This document shows, piece after piece, positions 48,701 to 58,500 of a DNA stretch of 64,000 nt. The translations under genes were made by a program, and so were the position numbers. How positions within the stretch are numbered: position 1 is the stretch's first letter; the number at the start of each line of letters is the position of its first letter. Location: positions 16,248,606-16,312,605 of the forward strand of contig NC_135009.1 of NCBI RefSeq assembly GCF_051020985.1, read 5' to 3'. The notes beneath the pieces are model-generated. The model did no database searches. It was not told where the DNA came from and worked only from the letters and a program-made list of their open reading frames with translations. This stretch comes from Nomia melanderi (lineage: Eukaryota; Arthropoda; Insecta; Hymenoptera; Halictidae).

Positions 48701-51210
48701 GCTGGATAAACTCGGCGCGGAGCTGGCAAAGTTCCAAGGTTATCTCGAGGAAGCAATGCGCGCTGGCGTCAGTCTGTCCAGGTGACCTTGCTGAATCTCG
48801 TAGGCCCTCGTGCGGTAGAGACACTCCGTTTATTGGAACCTGTTCGACACTCGAGACGCCGGGGGTTGGAAACGGTTATCGGTTCGGAAAACAGTTGCGC
48901 CTGCCAGCAGTTCGATCAAGAATCTACCATCTATCTTGCATTATTCAGAGATTCCGATAACAGCAGAACGATGGTAACCCTTTGCACTCCACAAGTTTCT
49001 CACCGGAAATATTCAATATTTTCTAATGAGATACAGACGACATTTCCTTAGATTGAATTAAGAAATCTGACATGCATCGAGGAGAACTATTTTCTTTCAA
49101 TATTTCGTACATTGATGCATTATACGAAGCTTAATGTTAAGTATCAAATTTGATAGTTTCACTGTATGAAATCAATTGGTCGAGTGCAAAGGGTTAACAC
49201 TAGGTTTACGGAGCGCGTCAATTTGACGCACATTGAATTTTGTAGACATCCTTTGGTAAATGTTTCAAAATCTAAATAGGCGAACTGTTCTAGGAACAAT
49301 AGAATAAACTGTACAATAAATGCCCGTAAACCTAGCGTTAACACTGCCTACCAGATGGGTCAGTGACTCGCCTCGGGCCTCTCCTATGCTTTTCTAATTA
49401 ATCATTGAATCCATTGATTTAATATATGAGTCAATGAAAATCTCGACAAGTGGAACACGGTGGAACTGTTCTTCGCAACAGTTAGTCCCGGAACCGTTTC
49501 AACCCCTGATCTCGAGACACGCCGAGTTCACTTGGAGCGTGAAATCATTCATACATCTGTTATAATGACCTTCGTTGTATAATATACAAGTTCTACTTAG
49601 TACAGTTGACTGGAAACATTTCTTTATACGATCTTAATGAATCTTACTTCATTTTCAGTCAAACATAACTTCAAAATATACACGCGCTTTTTTAATGACA
49701 AAGCAGGGTCTTAAATCTTTTACAAAGCACGCTCATAGCTGATAGCTCATATTAAACCTATTTCGGAGTTGCTGGTTACATTAAAAATTGCTCGGAGTGC
49801 AAAGGGTTAAACGATTTTGCCCGGTAACATTCGCAAGTACAATACACTCTAAAATAATTCAAGGGGTTCCTACGAATGGAATTCTGCTGATCCGCTTGGC
49901 TCGGCACAGTGAACTGTACCGTGTAAAATGTTTCAGCCCGAGTCAAGCGCCAAGGAAGCCCACTAGCAACGGGTCCGCGACCAGGCCATTGAGTTCAAGA
50001 AGATCCAGCCATTCGGGCGGAGAGGAGAGCCTCTCGAGATCGGCGTCCGATTCCAGCGTGAGCAACGCGAACGCCAACCAGCCGATACACAAGAAAAGCG
50101 CTCCGGGCACGCCGCAGCCCACGCACGGGTAAGCCGTTCAATCGACAGCGTTCGGAATCGCGATCGTCCTCGCTGAAAAAGTCATCGTGCAAGAGAAATA
50201 GATTCCTTCGAGTGCAATTCTTTTTCTCTCTCTTCTCTTACACCTCCCTTTGTCTTTCTTGACGCAAGAATTGCGTTGCAGTAATTGCGAGTCTCTTTCT
50301 CTCTCTGTCTCACACATTCGCATAAATACACATTTACACGTGCACACAATTTCACTGAGTCTCTCTCTCTCTCTCTCTCTCTGTATCTCTTTCTGTCTTT
50401 AAATTCGTCTAAACACAGATCAGAATTTTTAACTAGACCAATTAGACACGCTTTTCGCTTTACGGTACTGATGCACAGTTCCACGAATAGCCCGGAATCT
50501 GGTCTCGGGGAATCGAGGACGTCTCTTCCTGGTAGCGGCGGCGAAGAATATTACGTTGACGAGATCGATGCTCAGCCACCGTTGGGGACGTGTAGAGCTC
50601 TCTATCCTTTTGATGGTACGTGCAGTGTAGACGGTTTGTACGCGGTACTGGGTAAAACTTATAGGATCTTACTCGTGTGAGAAATAAAGGGTTCTCTGTG
50701 TTAAAGACTGTAACAAGCTTGAACATCCTCTGTTCAGAGGAGTATATTAACCCTTTGCGCTCGAGGGGCGCCTTACAGTCGCCACCTGATTCGACGCAGC
50801 AAACTTAGAAAATGTTCTATTCAGTAATTTAACACGTTGAATGCCGTGGGGTCATCGGTGACCTCCAACAAAATTGAATTACCAGAGTTCGCTCAATTGT
50901 ATGATGATTATTTAAAAGCATTTCTATATTATACCTTTAGGGAACAAAGAGTTAGAACGAGTAATTGTAACTAAATAAAAACGTTTTACTCAGGACTGTT
51001 TCTACGATCAGTATTTGGTGCAGAGGTATATAAATCCTGAATTTCTCTTCAGCCACTAGCGAGGGGTCCATACCGATGTACGACGGTGAGGAGTTGTACA
51101 TGATCGAGCTGGACCAAGGGGACGGATGGACCCGCGTGCGGCGCATCTCGCAGCCGATCGAGGGCTTCGTACCTACATCTTACATAGAGTGCCACCTCTA
51201 TAACACTTAG
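36682..51210 (+). CDS. Cip4: Cip4: F-BAR, HR1 and SH3 membrane-curvature adaptor (nine exons, start exon missing)
   Basis: Spliced gene. Coding exons are 36682-36797, 42247-42297, 43698-44004, 44778-44924, 45024-45380, 48474-48781, 49937-50128, 50479-50615 and 51053-51210 (TAG stop). Every intron is GT-AG and the phases agree, giving 1773 coding bases: 590 residues plus stop. CIP4/FBP17/TOCA-1 proteins are about 600 residues, so only a short N-terminal peptide (MSWGTELW-like in the family) is absent. Layout: F-BAR at about residues 1-278, a low-complexity basic linker, HR1 at about 345-422, a Ser-rich linker, and SH3 at about 529-585 with ALYPFD, GDGWTR and FVPTSY motifs. By family knowledge the F-BAR dimer binds and tubulates membrane, HR1 binds GTP-Cdc42, and SH3 recruits WASP/N-WASP and dynamin during endocytosis. 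Introns are 5449, 1400, 773, 99, 3093, 1155, 350 and 437 bp. The first exon was not found by eye and may lie upstream of the window. Confidence 0.95.
37075..37454. repeat. Family A left part joined to inverted family K
   Basis: A begins TTAACCCGTTGCAGTCGAAA and runs to about 37287. The rest is the reverse complement of the element at 32849-33095, ending ggtacgcgacgcgttaa. Both lie in the first Cip4 intron after exon 36682-36797. Confidence 0.65.
37842..38159. repeat. Family H element followed by a truncated family A element
   Basis: acacgttaagcgccacgaaa starts an H copy, inverted relative to 52438-52671. From about 38020 it is family A, ending cccgagtgcaaagggttaa at 38159 with the palindrome ggcgactgagagtcacc. 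Confidence 0.65.
38853..39700. repeat. Degenerate minisatellite with higher-order units
   Basis: Tandem units of about 20-30 bp on the theme ttcccaagacgatattgtag. A higher-order unit beginning agtcgacattgttgctttta recurs at 39201, 39284 and 39387, with a diverged copy at 39490 (spacings 83, 103 and 103 bp). The frames across it (WKLQYHLQNNNTII-like repeats) are by-products. It lies in the 5.4-kb Cip4 intron. Confidence 0.88.
42247..42297 (+). CDS. Cip4: Cip4 micro-exon (51 bp), basic loop of the F-BAR
   Basis: This 51-bp exon reads RRLVKSYQPKKKEEEDSQ across its junctions, matching the conserved LxxxYQPKK stretch of CIP4 F-BAR domains. The acceptor is gattgcag and the donor is gtgagt. It is in phase with both neighbours, and its length is a multiple of three, so skipping would keep the frame but remove the basic loop. 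Confidence 0.93.
42775..42949 (+). repeat. TTAA element, family C
   Basis: 175 bp from TTAACACTAGGTTTACGG to ccataaacctagtgttaa. The 15-bp palindrome GCGTCAAATTGACGC is at 42786-42800, 11 bp from the left end. Confidence 0.88.
43698..44004 (+). CDS. Cip4: Cip4 exon: F-BAR helices 2-3
   Basis: Encodes YSPCRAFKLELNEVNDQAGQ through YQRADADLHLSRAE, the long F-BAR helices, including the conserved NEVNDxAGQREVIAENL block. The first base completes a Gln codon and the exon ends on a full codon at gaa|gtacgt. Confidence 0.95.
44180..44516 (+). repeat. Family I-like element joined to a family B element
   Basis: 44180-44339 carries gtgactgccaagtaaac and the right end ggcagtcaaagcattaag. B (44336-44516) runs TTAACACAAGAACTATAC to cgtagttctagtgttga. 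Both lie in a Cip4 intron. Confidence 0.65.
44778..44924 (+). CDS. Cip4: Cip4 exon: F-BAR helix 3 continuation
   Basis: A phase 0-0 exon of 49 codons, from LEKQRMNMTLKTQQSEEAKT to MPEVFQHLQ. The acceptor is tctcttcag and the donor gtatat. YANQLQKTNE and the HYHT...MP..F motif are typical of arthropod CIP4 F-BAR sequences. Confidence 0.95.
45024..45380 (+). CDS. Cip4: Cip4 exon: end of F-BAR and basic linker
   Basis: 119 codons, phase 0-0. It encodes ELDEKRIKNMRNYMLKSVEI, then IAQCLDGIEKAANEINEKED and YKSGFQPPGDFPFEDLS, the conserved C-terminal end of the F-BAR. A short Gln/Ser linker follows, then GGKIKKRVGLFGIFSSNK, which resembles the KKxxLxxxFxKNK patch after the F-BAR in vertebrate members. 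The upstream intron is only 99 bp. Confidence 0.95.
47309..47619. repeat. Chimeric C/F element abutting a family L element
   Basis: 47309-47488 has a family C left end (TTAACACTAGGTTCACGG) but a family F right end (ataggccaaggggttaa). 47485-47619 is family L inverted, ending tcggaccgcaaagggttaa. Confidence 0.62.
47793..47895. repeat. Short TTAA element, family J
   Basis: 103 bp from TTAACCCTTTTGGTCCTG to agagctgaaagggttaa. Only one copy was recognised. Confidence 0.55.
47992..48207 (-). repeat. TTAA element, family A (inverted)
   Basis: Perfect terminal repeats TTAACCCTTTGCACTCGA and tcgagtgcaaagggttaa. The palindrome GGCGccaatCGCC is near the left end. It lies about 270 bp upstream of the Cip4 HR1 exon. 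Confidence 0.85.
48474..48781 (+). CDS. Cip4: Cip4 exon: HR1 (Cdc42-binding) domain
   Basis: Begins NNVPGYGDGAKEDYSDLPPN. The HR1 coiled coil follows (RKKRLQQRLDEIQAKIQQE, KMKGVYEQNPALGDP, LGAELAKFQGYLEE). LPPxQRKKxLQQ and YxxNPxxGDP are diagnostic of CIP4-type HR1 domains, which bind active Cdc42. It ends with two bases (AG) at a gtgacc donor, and the next exon completes a Ser codon. Confidence 0.95.
48974..49341 (+). repeat. Family A and family C elements sharing one TTAA
   Basis: A (48974-49197) runs gtaaccctttgcactccaca to cgagtgcaaagggttaa. C (49194-49341) runs TTAACACTAGGTTTACGG to gtaaacctagcgttaa, with the palindrome gcgtcaatttgacgc at about 49217-49231. Confidence 0.82.
49937..50128 (+). 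CDS. Cip4: Cip4 exon: Ser-rich linker
   Basis: Encodes a disordered Ser/Pro-rich linker (PSQAPRKPTSNGSATRPL, SSRRSSHSGGEESLSRSASD, NQPIHKKSAPGTPQPTH). The acceptor tgtttcag and donor gtaagc are strong. RRSS and SLSRSAS look like possible phosphorylation sites, which is an inference. It ends with GG, completed to Gly by the next exon. Confidence 0.9.
50360..50382 (+). repeat. (CT)n microsatellite in a Cip4 intron
   Basis: An uninterrupted CT run about 100 bp upstream of the exon at 50479. It may contribute to the polypyrimidine environment of that short intron. Confidence 0.93.
50479..50615 (+). CDS. Cip4: Cip4 exon: acidic linker and first SH3 strand
   Basis: Reads STNSPESGLGESRTSLPGSG then EEYYVDEIDAQPPLGTCRALYPFD. 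The ALYPFD motif opens the SH3 domain. The exon ends with one base at G|gtacgt. The upstream intron holds a (CT)n microsatellite at 50360-50382. Confidence 0.92.
50747..50865. repeat. Family A fragment followed by a family G left end
   Basis: TTAACCCTTTGCGCTCGAGG at 50747, then TTAACACGTTGAATGCCG at 50829 with GGTCAtcggTGACC at 50850-50863. It lies in the last Cip4 intron. Confidence 0.65.
51053..51210 (+). CDS. Cip4: Cip4 terminal exon: SH3 domain and stop
   Basis: Completes the SH3 domain: TSEGSIPMYDGEELYMIELD, then GDGWTRVRR, EGFVPTSYIECHLYNT and TAG at 51208-51210. The ligand-binding Trp, the Pro of FVPTSY and the terminal Tyr are all present, so the SH3 looks functional. This is the true C terminus of the family. 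Confidence 0.95.
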
Positions 51211-54098
51211 CCACTACTCTTAGGACGTTAAACAATTACGAAGTGGAGAGCCGTGAACGAAGAGATAGGGTGTGGTCTTTGAAACGCTATTTCGGTTCAG
51301 TACATTGAACGACAAAGAAATAATTAACGCCGCCGAACGGGGTTTCGCGCTGGAGGGTCTTGTGTTGGTTCGCCGCAGGATTCCCAGGACACTGCTGTGT
51401 TACGAATCGCGGGGCCTAAGCGTTGCGTTAACGAACGATTTCCGTGCGAAACGTAAACAGTTCTTCTGACGACGACGACGATGATGACGACGATGTGCCA
51501 ACGGGGTCTAGCTCGTTCGGAGGGATCGCGTGTGAAACGTTTAGTCAATTACGCCCAACACACCTCCCTCCGTTCTCCGTTTCGCCGATCGAGAACGCGA
51601 ACGTTGAAAAGGAGAACCGGCCCGAGATTCTCCGGTTTGTCATCAGCGAGGCGTTCACGTGGTTCGGCTCAATTCATTCTGAATAGGATATTAAGATCGA
51701 CCGTCCGACCGAAGGATCGGTCGCGTGCGTGCACACACACCCGAGCGTTGCATACTTCCGAAGTACAGTACAGTTTTCTACGAAGCACACCCTGGTCGTA
51801 AACACGATCAGCCTTGAAGAAATGTGCCTCTGTACTTTGGTCGTGCACGAGCGAACAATTTGCGAACACTGCTGAAAGAAAGTATAACGTACTTTTCATA
51901 TACATGTACTATGCGCCCCGCCTATACACACACACACACACGTGTCACACGGACGACGAATAACCGCGGTTGTTGTGTAATTGCACGATTTTTATCAATA
52001 CTTTGTTTCCCCTGTGTATCGACTCGATTGTAAAGCAGGCGACTCACGGACGATTCACGCTATCTCCGCCGACGACCAAGAAACCGATCCGTTCTTAGCG
52101 CTTTTAACTATTCCTTCCTTCTCTATCTTTTCTTTGTGCAAACGTCGCGAGCCCTGTTCACCGAGCGATCCGAGACACTTCGACCGCTTTCTCATTGAAA
52201 CTCGGACACGTGAGATATAAGATAGCGGATTATTAAGGATCTTCACTTCTCGGTTTCTAGTTAACCAGCTAAGTGTGGAACTTCGTTTGAAAAACCTCTG
52301 ATTGCGCGCAATAAAATCAAATGAAGCGTATACTCGTTAAAGGCCAAACTTAAAATATATCCTAACGAGAAACTAGAGCAAAACGAAGAATTACATGTTT
52401 GTCTCAAAAAATAACATCGTTGAAAAACTTAGCACCATTAACACAAGCGCCATGTCAGTCACTGGTGACTGACGCTTCCGAATGACTAAAAAAGAATCGT
52501 AACATACAAGACAACCGATCTGAAATAAAAATGTTTAATAAGGCAACTAAGTTGATAATAGTGTAACGCAAACGTTGCAAAACAATTCATAATTATTCCT
52601 ACTTTTCTTTGCTACAAAAGACAGACTCTATGGGAAAACGCTTAAGATTTTCGTGGCGCTTAACGTGTTAGCTTTAAGATGACGTGTATACTCGTCACTG
52701 GTAACTGGTTAACGAAGGAAACCGTTTCGACATGGGAGTTTCGATGAGCGTTTATATGGCAGTCGAAATGTTAAGCGCGGAACACCATGGATCGGAAAGG
52801 TAAAGGAACTATCGAAAGAGTTTATTTATTTTTTCGATGAACAGGGCGAGAGAAAAGTACTCATGCATATTAGTATCCGTTTCTTGCCTCTGCCGACGAT
52901 AGTATGCACTACTTTACAATTCGGTTGAGTCGTTATTGTCTTCTATTGTTGTATTAGTTTATTAATCGATGTCTTCGTTTCTAAACTCGAGATGAGAGAG
53001 TGATTGATTAGGTGGTGCTCTGTACAGCAAGTAGACCTCGACGATTTCGTCGACCGAGTTTTGTTTCTACGGATATTGCCTGGATGTGAATTTAGTTAGG
53101 ATATATATTTCTGTACATACTGCAAAGGGAATATGGGAGGAAGAACGGGAGGAGCGAGTGGTACGCGTGTGAGTGCCAGATTCGATGTACCCTGCGATGG
53201 CGTTGAGTCCTTCTTCCGATCAACGAGGACAGGCGCGAGACGGCGGCGTCGGGAACTCCCCTCGTTTCTCTCTTCTTCCGCGAACGCCGCCGTCTCCGCG
53301 TGTCTCGGGGGGAGGGGAGTGCTCATCCCTTACGCCGTTACAAAGCCTAGATTCGTCCTAGATTCGATTGCGATGTATCGGAATCGTGTAGTCGTATATT
53401 ATTCTCGCGCATTAAAAAAAAAAAAAATATGTCTATGTATATAATTATATATATATATAAAAAAAATATTATAATCACTCATTAAAAAAGAATGTAGCTT
53501 CGGTATACAAGATATGCAAAGTGTACGCAAACTTAAGAGGAAAAAAGAAAACGAACAGAGTAAACGTGAAGGAGACGGATGGATTCTCTCCCTCTGCCGC
53601 AGCTGCTGCCAGTTTAAATAGCTATTACTTGTGTCGCTCCGACGTACGCAATTTTTATTGTTAAGTCTCTTCTCGTCGCGTGTCGAGGGATCTGCCGGAG
53701 CGAAACTTGGCGAGGCTTTCGCGATGATTTTTCTCCTCCTTCGGTTCCTTCGAATTTGTCGCGCGATCGCGATAACGTCGAAGAACTTTCCGAGATCGAG
53801 CGAGGATACGTTTCTCCTCGCGCGCACCGATGATCTCGGCGGCGGAAAGTGGCCAGCCGACAAGTACTTTTTCGCTCGAGCATAACCAATCCCCCGGCAG
53901 CATTTAAACGTCGTGTCACTTTGCGAAAGTGACGGGAAAGAGAATCGTTTTGCGAACGAACGGAAAATGAAGTAAAAGAAAGTCCGTAATGTCTACCTTA
54001 ATTCTTACAATTAAACCGCGTCCATTCTATGTATATTTTGTGATTTTATATTCATGAACAAGTATTGTAGATAATTAACTCTGTGACTCATACGTTTA

Positions 54099-54129
<31 letters not shown>

Positions 54130-55375
54130 ATTAATTATTATTAAATATTATTAATACTGAAAAAATATAGGTACTAAACCAAATGTATTGCGTTCGGACG
54201 TGTTTCATGTGATCACCGTGCGCACACAGTCCAGTCTCTCCTGTCTTTCTTGAACTTCTAACGAATCAGCCGTTTAGGGAATGGGGTACGGTAGAGGGAA
54301 TAAGTAGATGTCGATGTTTCTTAAAGTATATTGCAACATTTCGCGGACAATTGACTAGATCGGAAATACATATTAATACATTCTCTGTTGTGTATTGTGC
54401 ATGTACACGCAGCTACATATATAAATTAAATATAAACGTTCATGCAAGCTCGTTGCAAATTCACAATATACGTCGTCTAAAAACACAGGAAAGCTATTGA
54501 AAAAAAAAAAGAAATTCTTGCGTTGTCAACAGTTATATCAGGTTTACGCGCTTTTATGTATACATATTATATATTATATATATTTGATATATATGAATAT
54601 ATATTATATATACATAAATATATATTATATATATATAATTTTTCCACGTTTCTCGTTTGTATAGTCGAAATAACAATTGGTTATGGCGAGTATGTCAACA
54701 GTCGATCGCCCGTACATTGGCAGTCGTCGTATGATTTCGTTCATATATATATATATATATATTTATATATGTCGCAATATATCAAGTCCACGCATAAAAA
54801 ATAATAAAACGTATCTTAAATTTACAGGATATTTAATCGAAGTTAGTAAAAATATGGTAGTAAGTTGGATCGGCGGCTCGAGGATGTTTCGTGGCATCGA
54901 TCACAGAGGTACACGGTCGGACGAATGAACACGACCGATTAAAGATCTAGAAAAAAGAAGTAAAACACACGGTACAAAAGAAGAAGCGATGTGTGACGAT
55001 CGATCCGATATTCATTCACGAGATCAATGAAGAAAAAAGTTCCAGGTACGCGGCAAGTACTCTGTTGTTGTTCTTGTTGTTATTTGTTATTGTTGTTAAG
55101 TACTCGAGGAACATAGGCTAGAAAATATCGCTCTACTCCTAGAGAGATCCTTGCCGCTTTTATCGCCACGCCCGTTCTGGGTCAGTCGTATATACTGTTA
55201 CTGTACAAAATACTCGCTACTCGTTCTCAACTTGCGCAACGATTCGTTTGCGAGGCTCTTGAACAATCACAGTCAAGACACAACGGAAACAAACTACGTC
55301 CACGCAGAATGATGATCATTCGATGATCAGCCCCTTTGGCAGATTTGATTGTTTTCCTTGAGCTACGGATCTGCC
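51211..55375. other. Convergent 3' region of Cip4 (+) and LRRC20 (-)
   Basis: No further coding exon was seen. The span must contain both 3' UTRs. Possible + strand poly(A) signals are AATAAA at 52310-52315 and 52524-52529 (both inside TTAA elements), ATTAAA at 53411 and AATAAA at 54803. A possible - strand signal is AATAAA at 53659-53654. It also holds a GAC/GAT triplet run near 51470, (CA)n at 51925-51941, poly(A) at 53413-53426, (ATT)n at about 54100-54150 and AT-rich runs at 54555-54645 and 54742-54765. The 3' UTRs may overlap. Confidence 0.55.
52261..52773. repeat. Chain of three TTAA elements (M, H, I-like) downstream of the Cip4 stop
   Basis: M (52261-52441) runs TTAACCAGCTAAGTGTGG to cttagcaccattaa. 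H (52438-52671) begins TTAACACAAGCGCCATG and ends gcgcttaacgtgtta, with GTCAGTCACTGGTGACTGAC at 52454-52473. The last, to 52773, ends atggcagtcgaaatgttaa and contains tgacgtgtatactcgtca. Confidence 0.72.
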
Positions 55376-55539
55376 TCAGATGGTAAGGTCTTCCCATTCC
55401 TCGACTTGTCTGGGCGTCAATTCGATTCGAATTCGGGTCAAGGTACGGAGAAGATCGTGCATTCTAGGTGTCAACGGATTCGCTTGGAGATCAATGAATT
55501 CCAGAACGGGAGCGTGCCTAAGTCTTTCAACGTCCACAT
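55376..55539 (-). CDS. LRRC20: LRRC20 terminal exon
   Basis: Reads DVDVERLRHAPVLEFIDLQA, then NPLTPRMHDLLRTLTRIRIE and LTPRQVEEWEDLTI followed by TGA. It holds the last LRR and the C-terminal cap. The acceptor is cgattttcag. The stop at 55378-55376 faces the Cip4 stop across 4.2 kb. Confidence 0.95.
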
Positions 55540-58500
55540 CTGAAAATCGAGAACAGGGACCATTGAAAAACACATGGAAATATTATAGTTTAATCGGTAG
55601 TGAATGCCAATTTCTTGGAAATATCCTCTTTGTTAAAAAAAAAAAGAAAAAATATACTTACCAATAATAGAGTTGTTATTAGCATGAAGATGCTTCAACT
55701 GTGGTATCCGACAAGTAACAGGTGGTAAAGCAATGAAAGTATTATGCGATATATTCAGCCTTTCTAAGGCTTGTAGCTCAGAAAGTTCCTCTGGCAGCTT
55801 ACTCATTTGATTGTGACTCAGATTCAGTTCTAGAAACAATTACCCATTTGAATTTCGTTTACAGAGAGACTTTGCTGCATAAATGAAAAAAATACATGAA
55901 TTTAAAGCATCATTTATCACCAGGGCTAATCAGAAATAAAGGAAACAGTGTATTCAAGGTATCTTTGATTCATCTTATCAAGACTCACCTGTAATCAATG
56001 AAAATTTCACAGCAAATTTCGGTGGAATCTTTGTTATCACATTTCCAGAGAGGTTGCATCTTTTCAATTCCGTGTGTCTCATTAAATGATAAACTGCGTC
56101 AGGTACCTGCATCAACTGACATTCCGATAGGTCTGAAAAACAATGGAAAAATATCTTTGTAACTATTGCATAATAATTCGCTCGTTTAAAGAGAGATATC
56201 GATATAAATAGCTCCATAAAAAAGCAGAAGTACAAATGTCGTTATTACAGCACGGGAAACAATACCGCATCCATTGCATTGTGTTCTTGGCGGATCAGCT
56301 GTCGAATTAGGTCAGTGTATCAATATTACGCGACGAATAACAATGACACTGGTACATCTGCAAATCATTTTCCATGGTATCGTTTCATTTAAGCTGTTTG
56401 TTCGATGAGCTACGGACACGGAGTACAAACAATGAATTACACATTTTCAGAACCGAGTGCCCCTTTTTTATAAAACCCGCGATACACCTGTAGCAGCGGA
56501 AACTAGGTCACGAACTACATAAAATTAAATGCACGCATAATGACTGATTCAAACAGAGTACAACGCAACTTCGATGAACCACAGCATGTCGATGACACCA
56601 GCGATCGATTCGTCGAGTTTTTTCGTTAAAACAATTTACCGAGATTCTCGTTTTCTTGTGCTTCCTCGCAGCGCAATACCACTCTCGTGACGGCGTTCGC
56701 CATCTTGCCAATGTGGACTGACTCACTGCGAGTTCCCGAATCGGTCGTTCGGCCGCTCTACAGTGAAACATTTATTTCCGACGGATTTCAGGAATAAATA
56801 GCATCCGTCCGCCGGCCAGCCTTGGCATTCATTCTACTTTCCGGAAGTCCAGGTGACGCGTCGACGAAACGTAGAACCAGTGGCTCTTATTTCGAAACGT
56901 CCCGCACTTATATACTTCGCGCAATCCTTGCACCTTTACGCGTGACCAGTACACTGCGGATTCCTCTGGGAACAACTACCGGATAAAATCTACTAAAATA
57001 TCAATTTCAATAATAATACATCGTAAAGTCCGCTTTACCCAACAGGAACGTTTAGCGGCGTAGAAAACTCGCGTTTCCTGTTTTCATGAGTCAGTCGAAG
57101 CTATGGAATCCATAGAAATATCCGCAGTCTACCGATCAGTGAAATTTGTCAAATTTTCTCGTTCGAATTTGAATTAATCAAATAACTATATCAGAGACGT
57201 CTGAACGGTATGAAAATAGACGCGGGACGCTCGCTTGTTTGATACCGCGCTAGAAGCCTTCGGACGCCATGTTGTTCGCGCCTGCGCATTCAGTTTCAGC
57301 TTGATCCCGCGTTTTTCCGACTGATCACGATCCGTCCCACGGGCTGCTCCTCCAAAACGTATCCAGAAAAAGTCTATCCAACGGATCGATAATGCGATGA
57401 ACAGGATTTTATTCTACGAGGTAACATATTCATTGCGTTTCAGTTAACAGACAAACCAAACCTTCGAATTTGGAATTAGATGTCTCATTGTGCAAGCAGT
57501 CAGGACCAAATATCATTGTACAATATTTACCGTCGCATAATCACTGTTTAAATATATTCAGAGCGTTAATAGTTTCATTGATTCGCACGTTGTACGCAAA
57601 ACGGTGTACAAACATACACGAGATGATTTTCTGCCGGTGCAATTAGCATACAAAGACGGGACAGGAATGACCCGGTATCGGCCGAGGGAACTGCACGAGT
57701 CGACCGGTTGTTTTATCGTATATATTGACAGTGACGATGACTTTTTGCTGTAAAGTAGTAAATAGCTTCAGCGGCAAGCTGCCATTTAAGGTTACGTTTC
57801 CATAGATGGTGGCGCCTCGCATACCTGTGTATGCGTGCACGGAGGGTTGCATACACTGACATTCTACCGCGTCCGTTCGAAGTAACAATCCGGTTGCGTG
57901 TTACAGGGGCGGAATTATTCACGTTCGAATTGAAACCAGAAATTCAGCTATTCCGTCGCCGCACACAGGTTCCCTCGAATCACACCTATTTCCGTGGATA
58001 TATATTTTTAGAATGGATACTAATGCAACCTCTCTTTCTTACAGGGTATTTTATTCGTTCAGAGATAAACGTGCGAGCTGACTCATTTGTTCAAATAACA
58101 ATTTCCAGTTCATCGTTGGTAAATGGCGATTAAAGGGGAATGCATTGAGACATTCTGCGCAATCGGTGAGTTTGCGTTTGTTCCTTTAACACGTGCAATA
58201 CTGCATGACTTCAAGGTGCAGAATATGCGAAATATAAAAGAGATATAATATTAAATTATTCCTTTGAATTGCGTTGTTATTGCAGGTTTGTTTTGAATGT
58301 CAATGTGTTAGGTGGCATTGTTTACAGTATAGAAATGTTTACGAATAATCACAACAATCAAAGTTGGTACCATTTCTTGGTATAGTTACGGATTCGTGTG
58401 TCTGATAGGCAGCAGTTTTCAAGAATGAATATTTTATCCGTAACTATACCAAGAAACTGGTTCCAATAAACAATTACATCCTGTTTGCTATGCATCACAG

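Noticed and set aside
48465..48824. 119-codon - strand open frame
   Set aside because: Antisense shadow of the Cip4 HR1 exon.
58130..58181. Possible short + strand exon MAIKGECIETFCAI followed by a good gtgagt donor
   Set aside because: The next plausible acceptor (58284) runs directly into a stop, and no family resemblance was seen.
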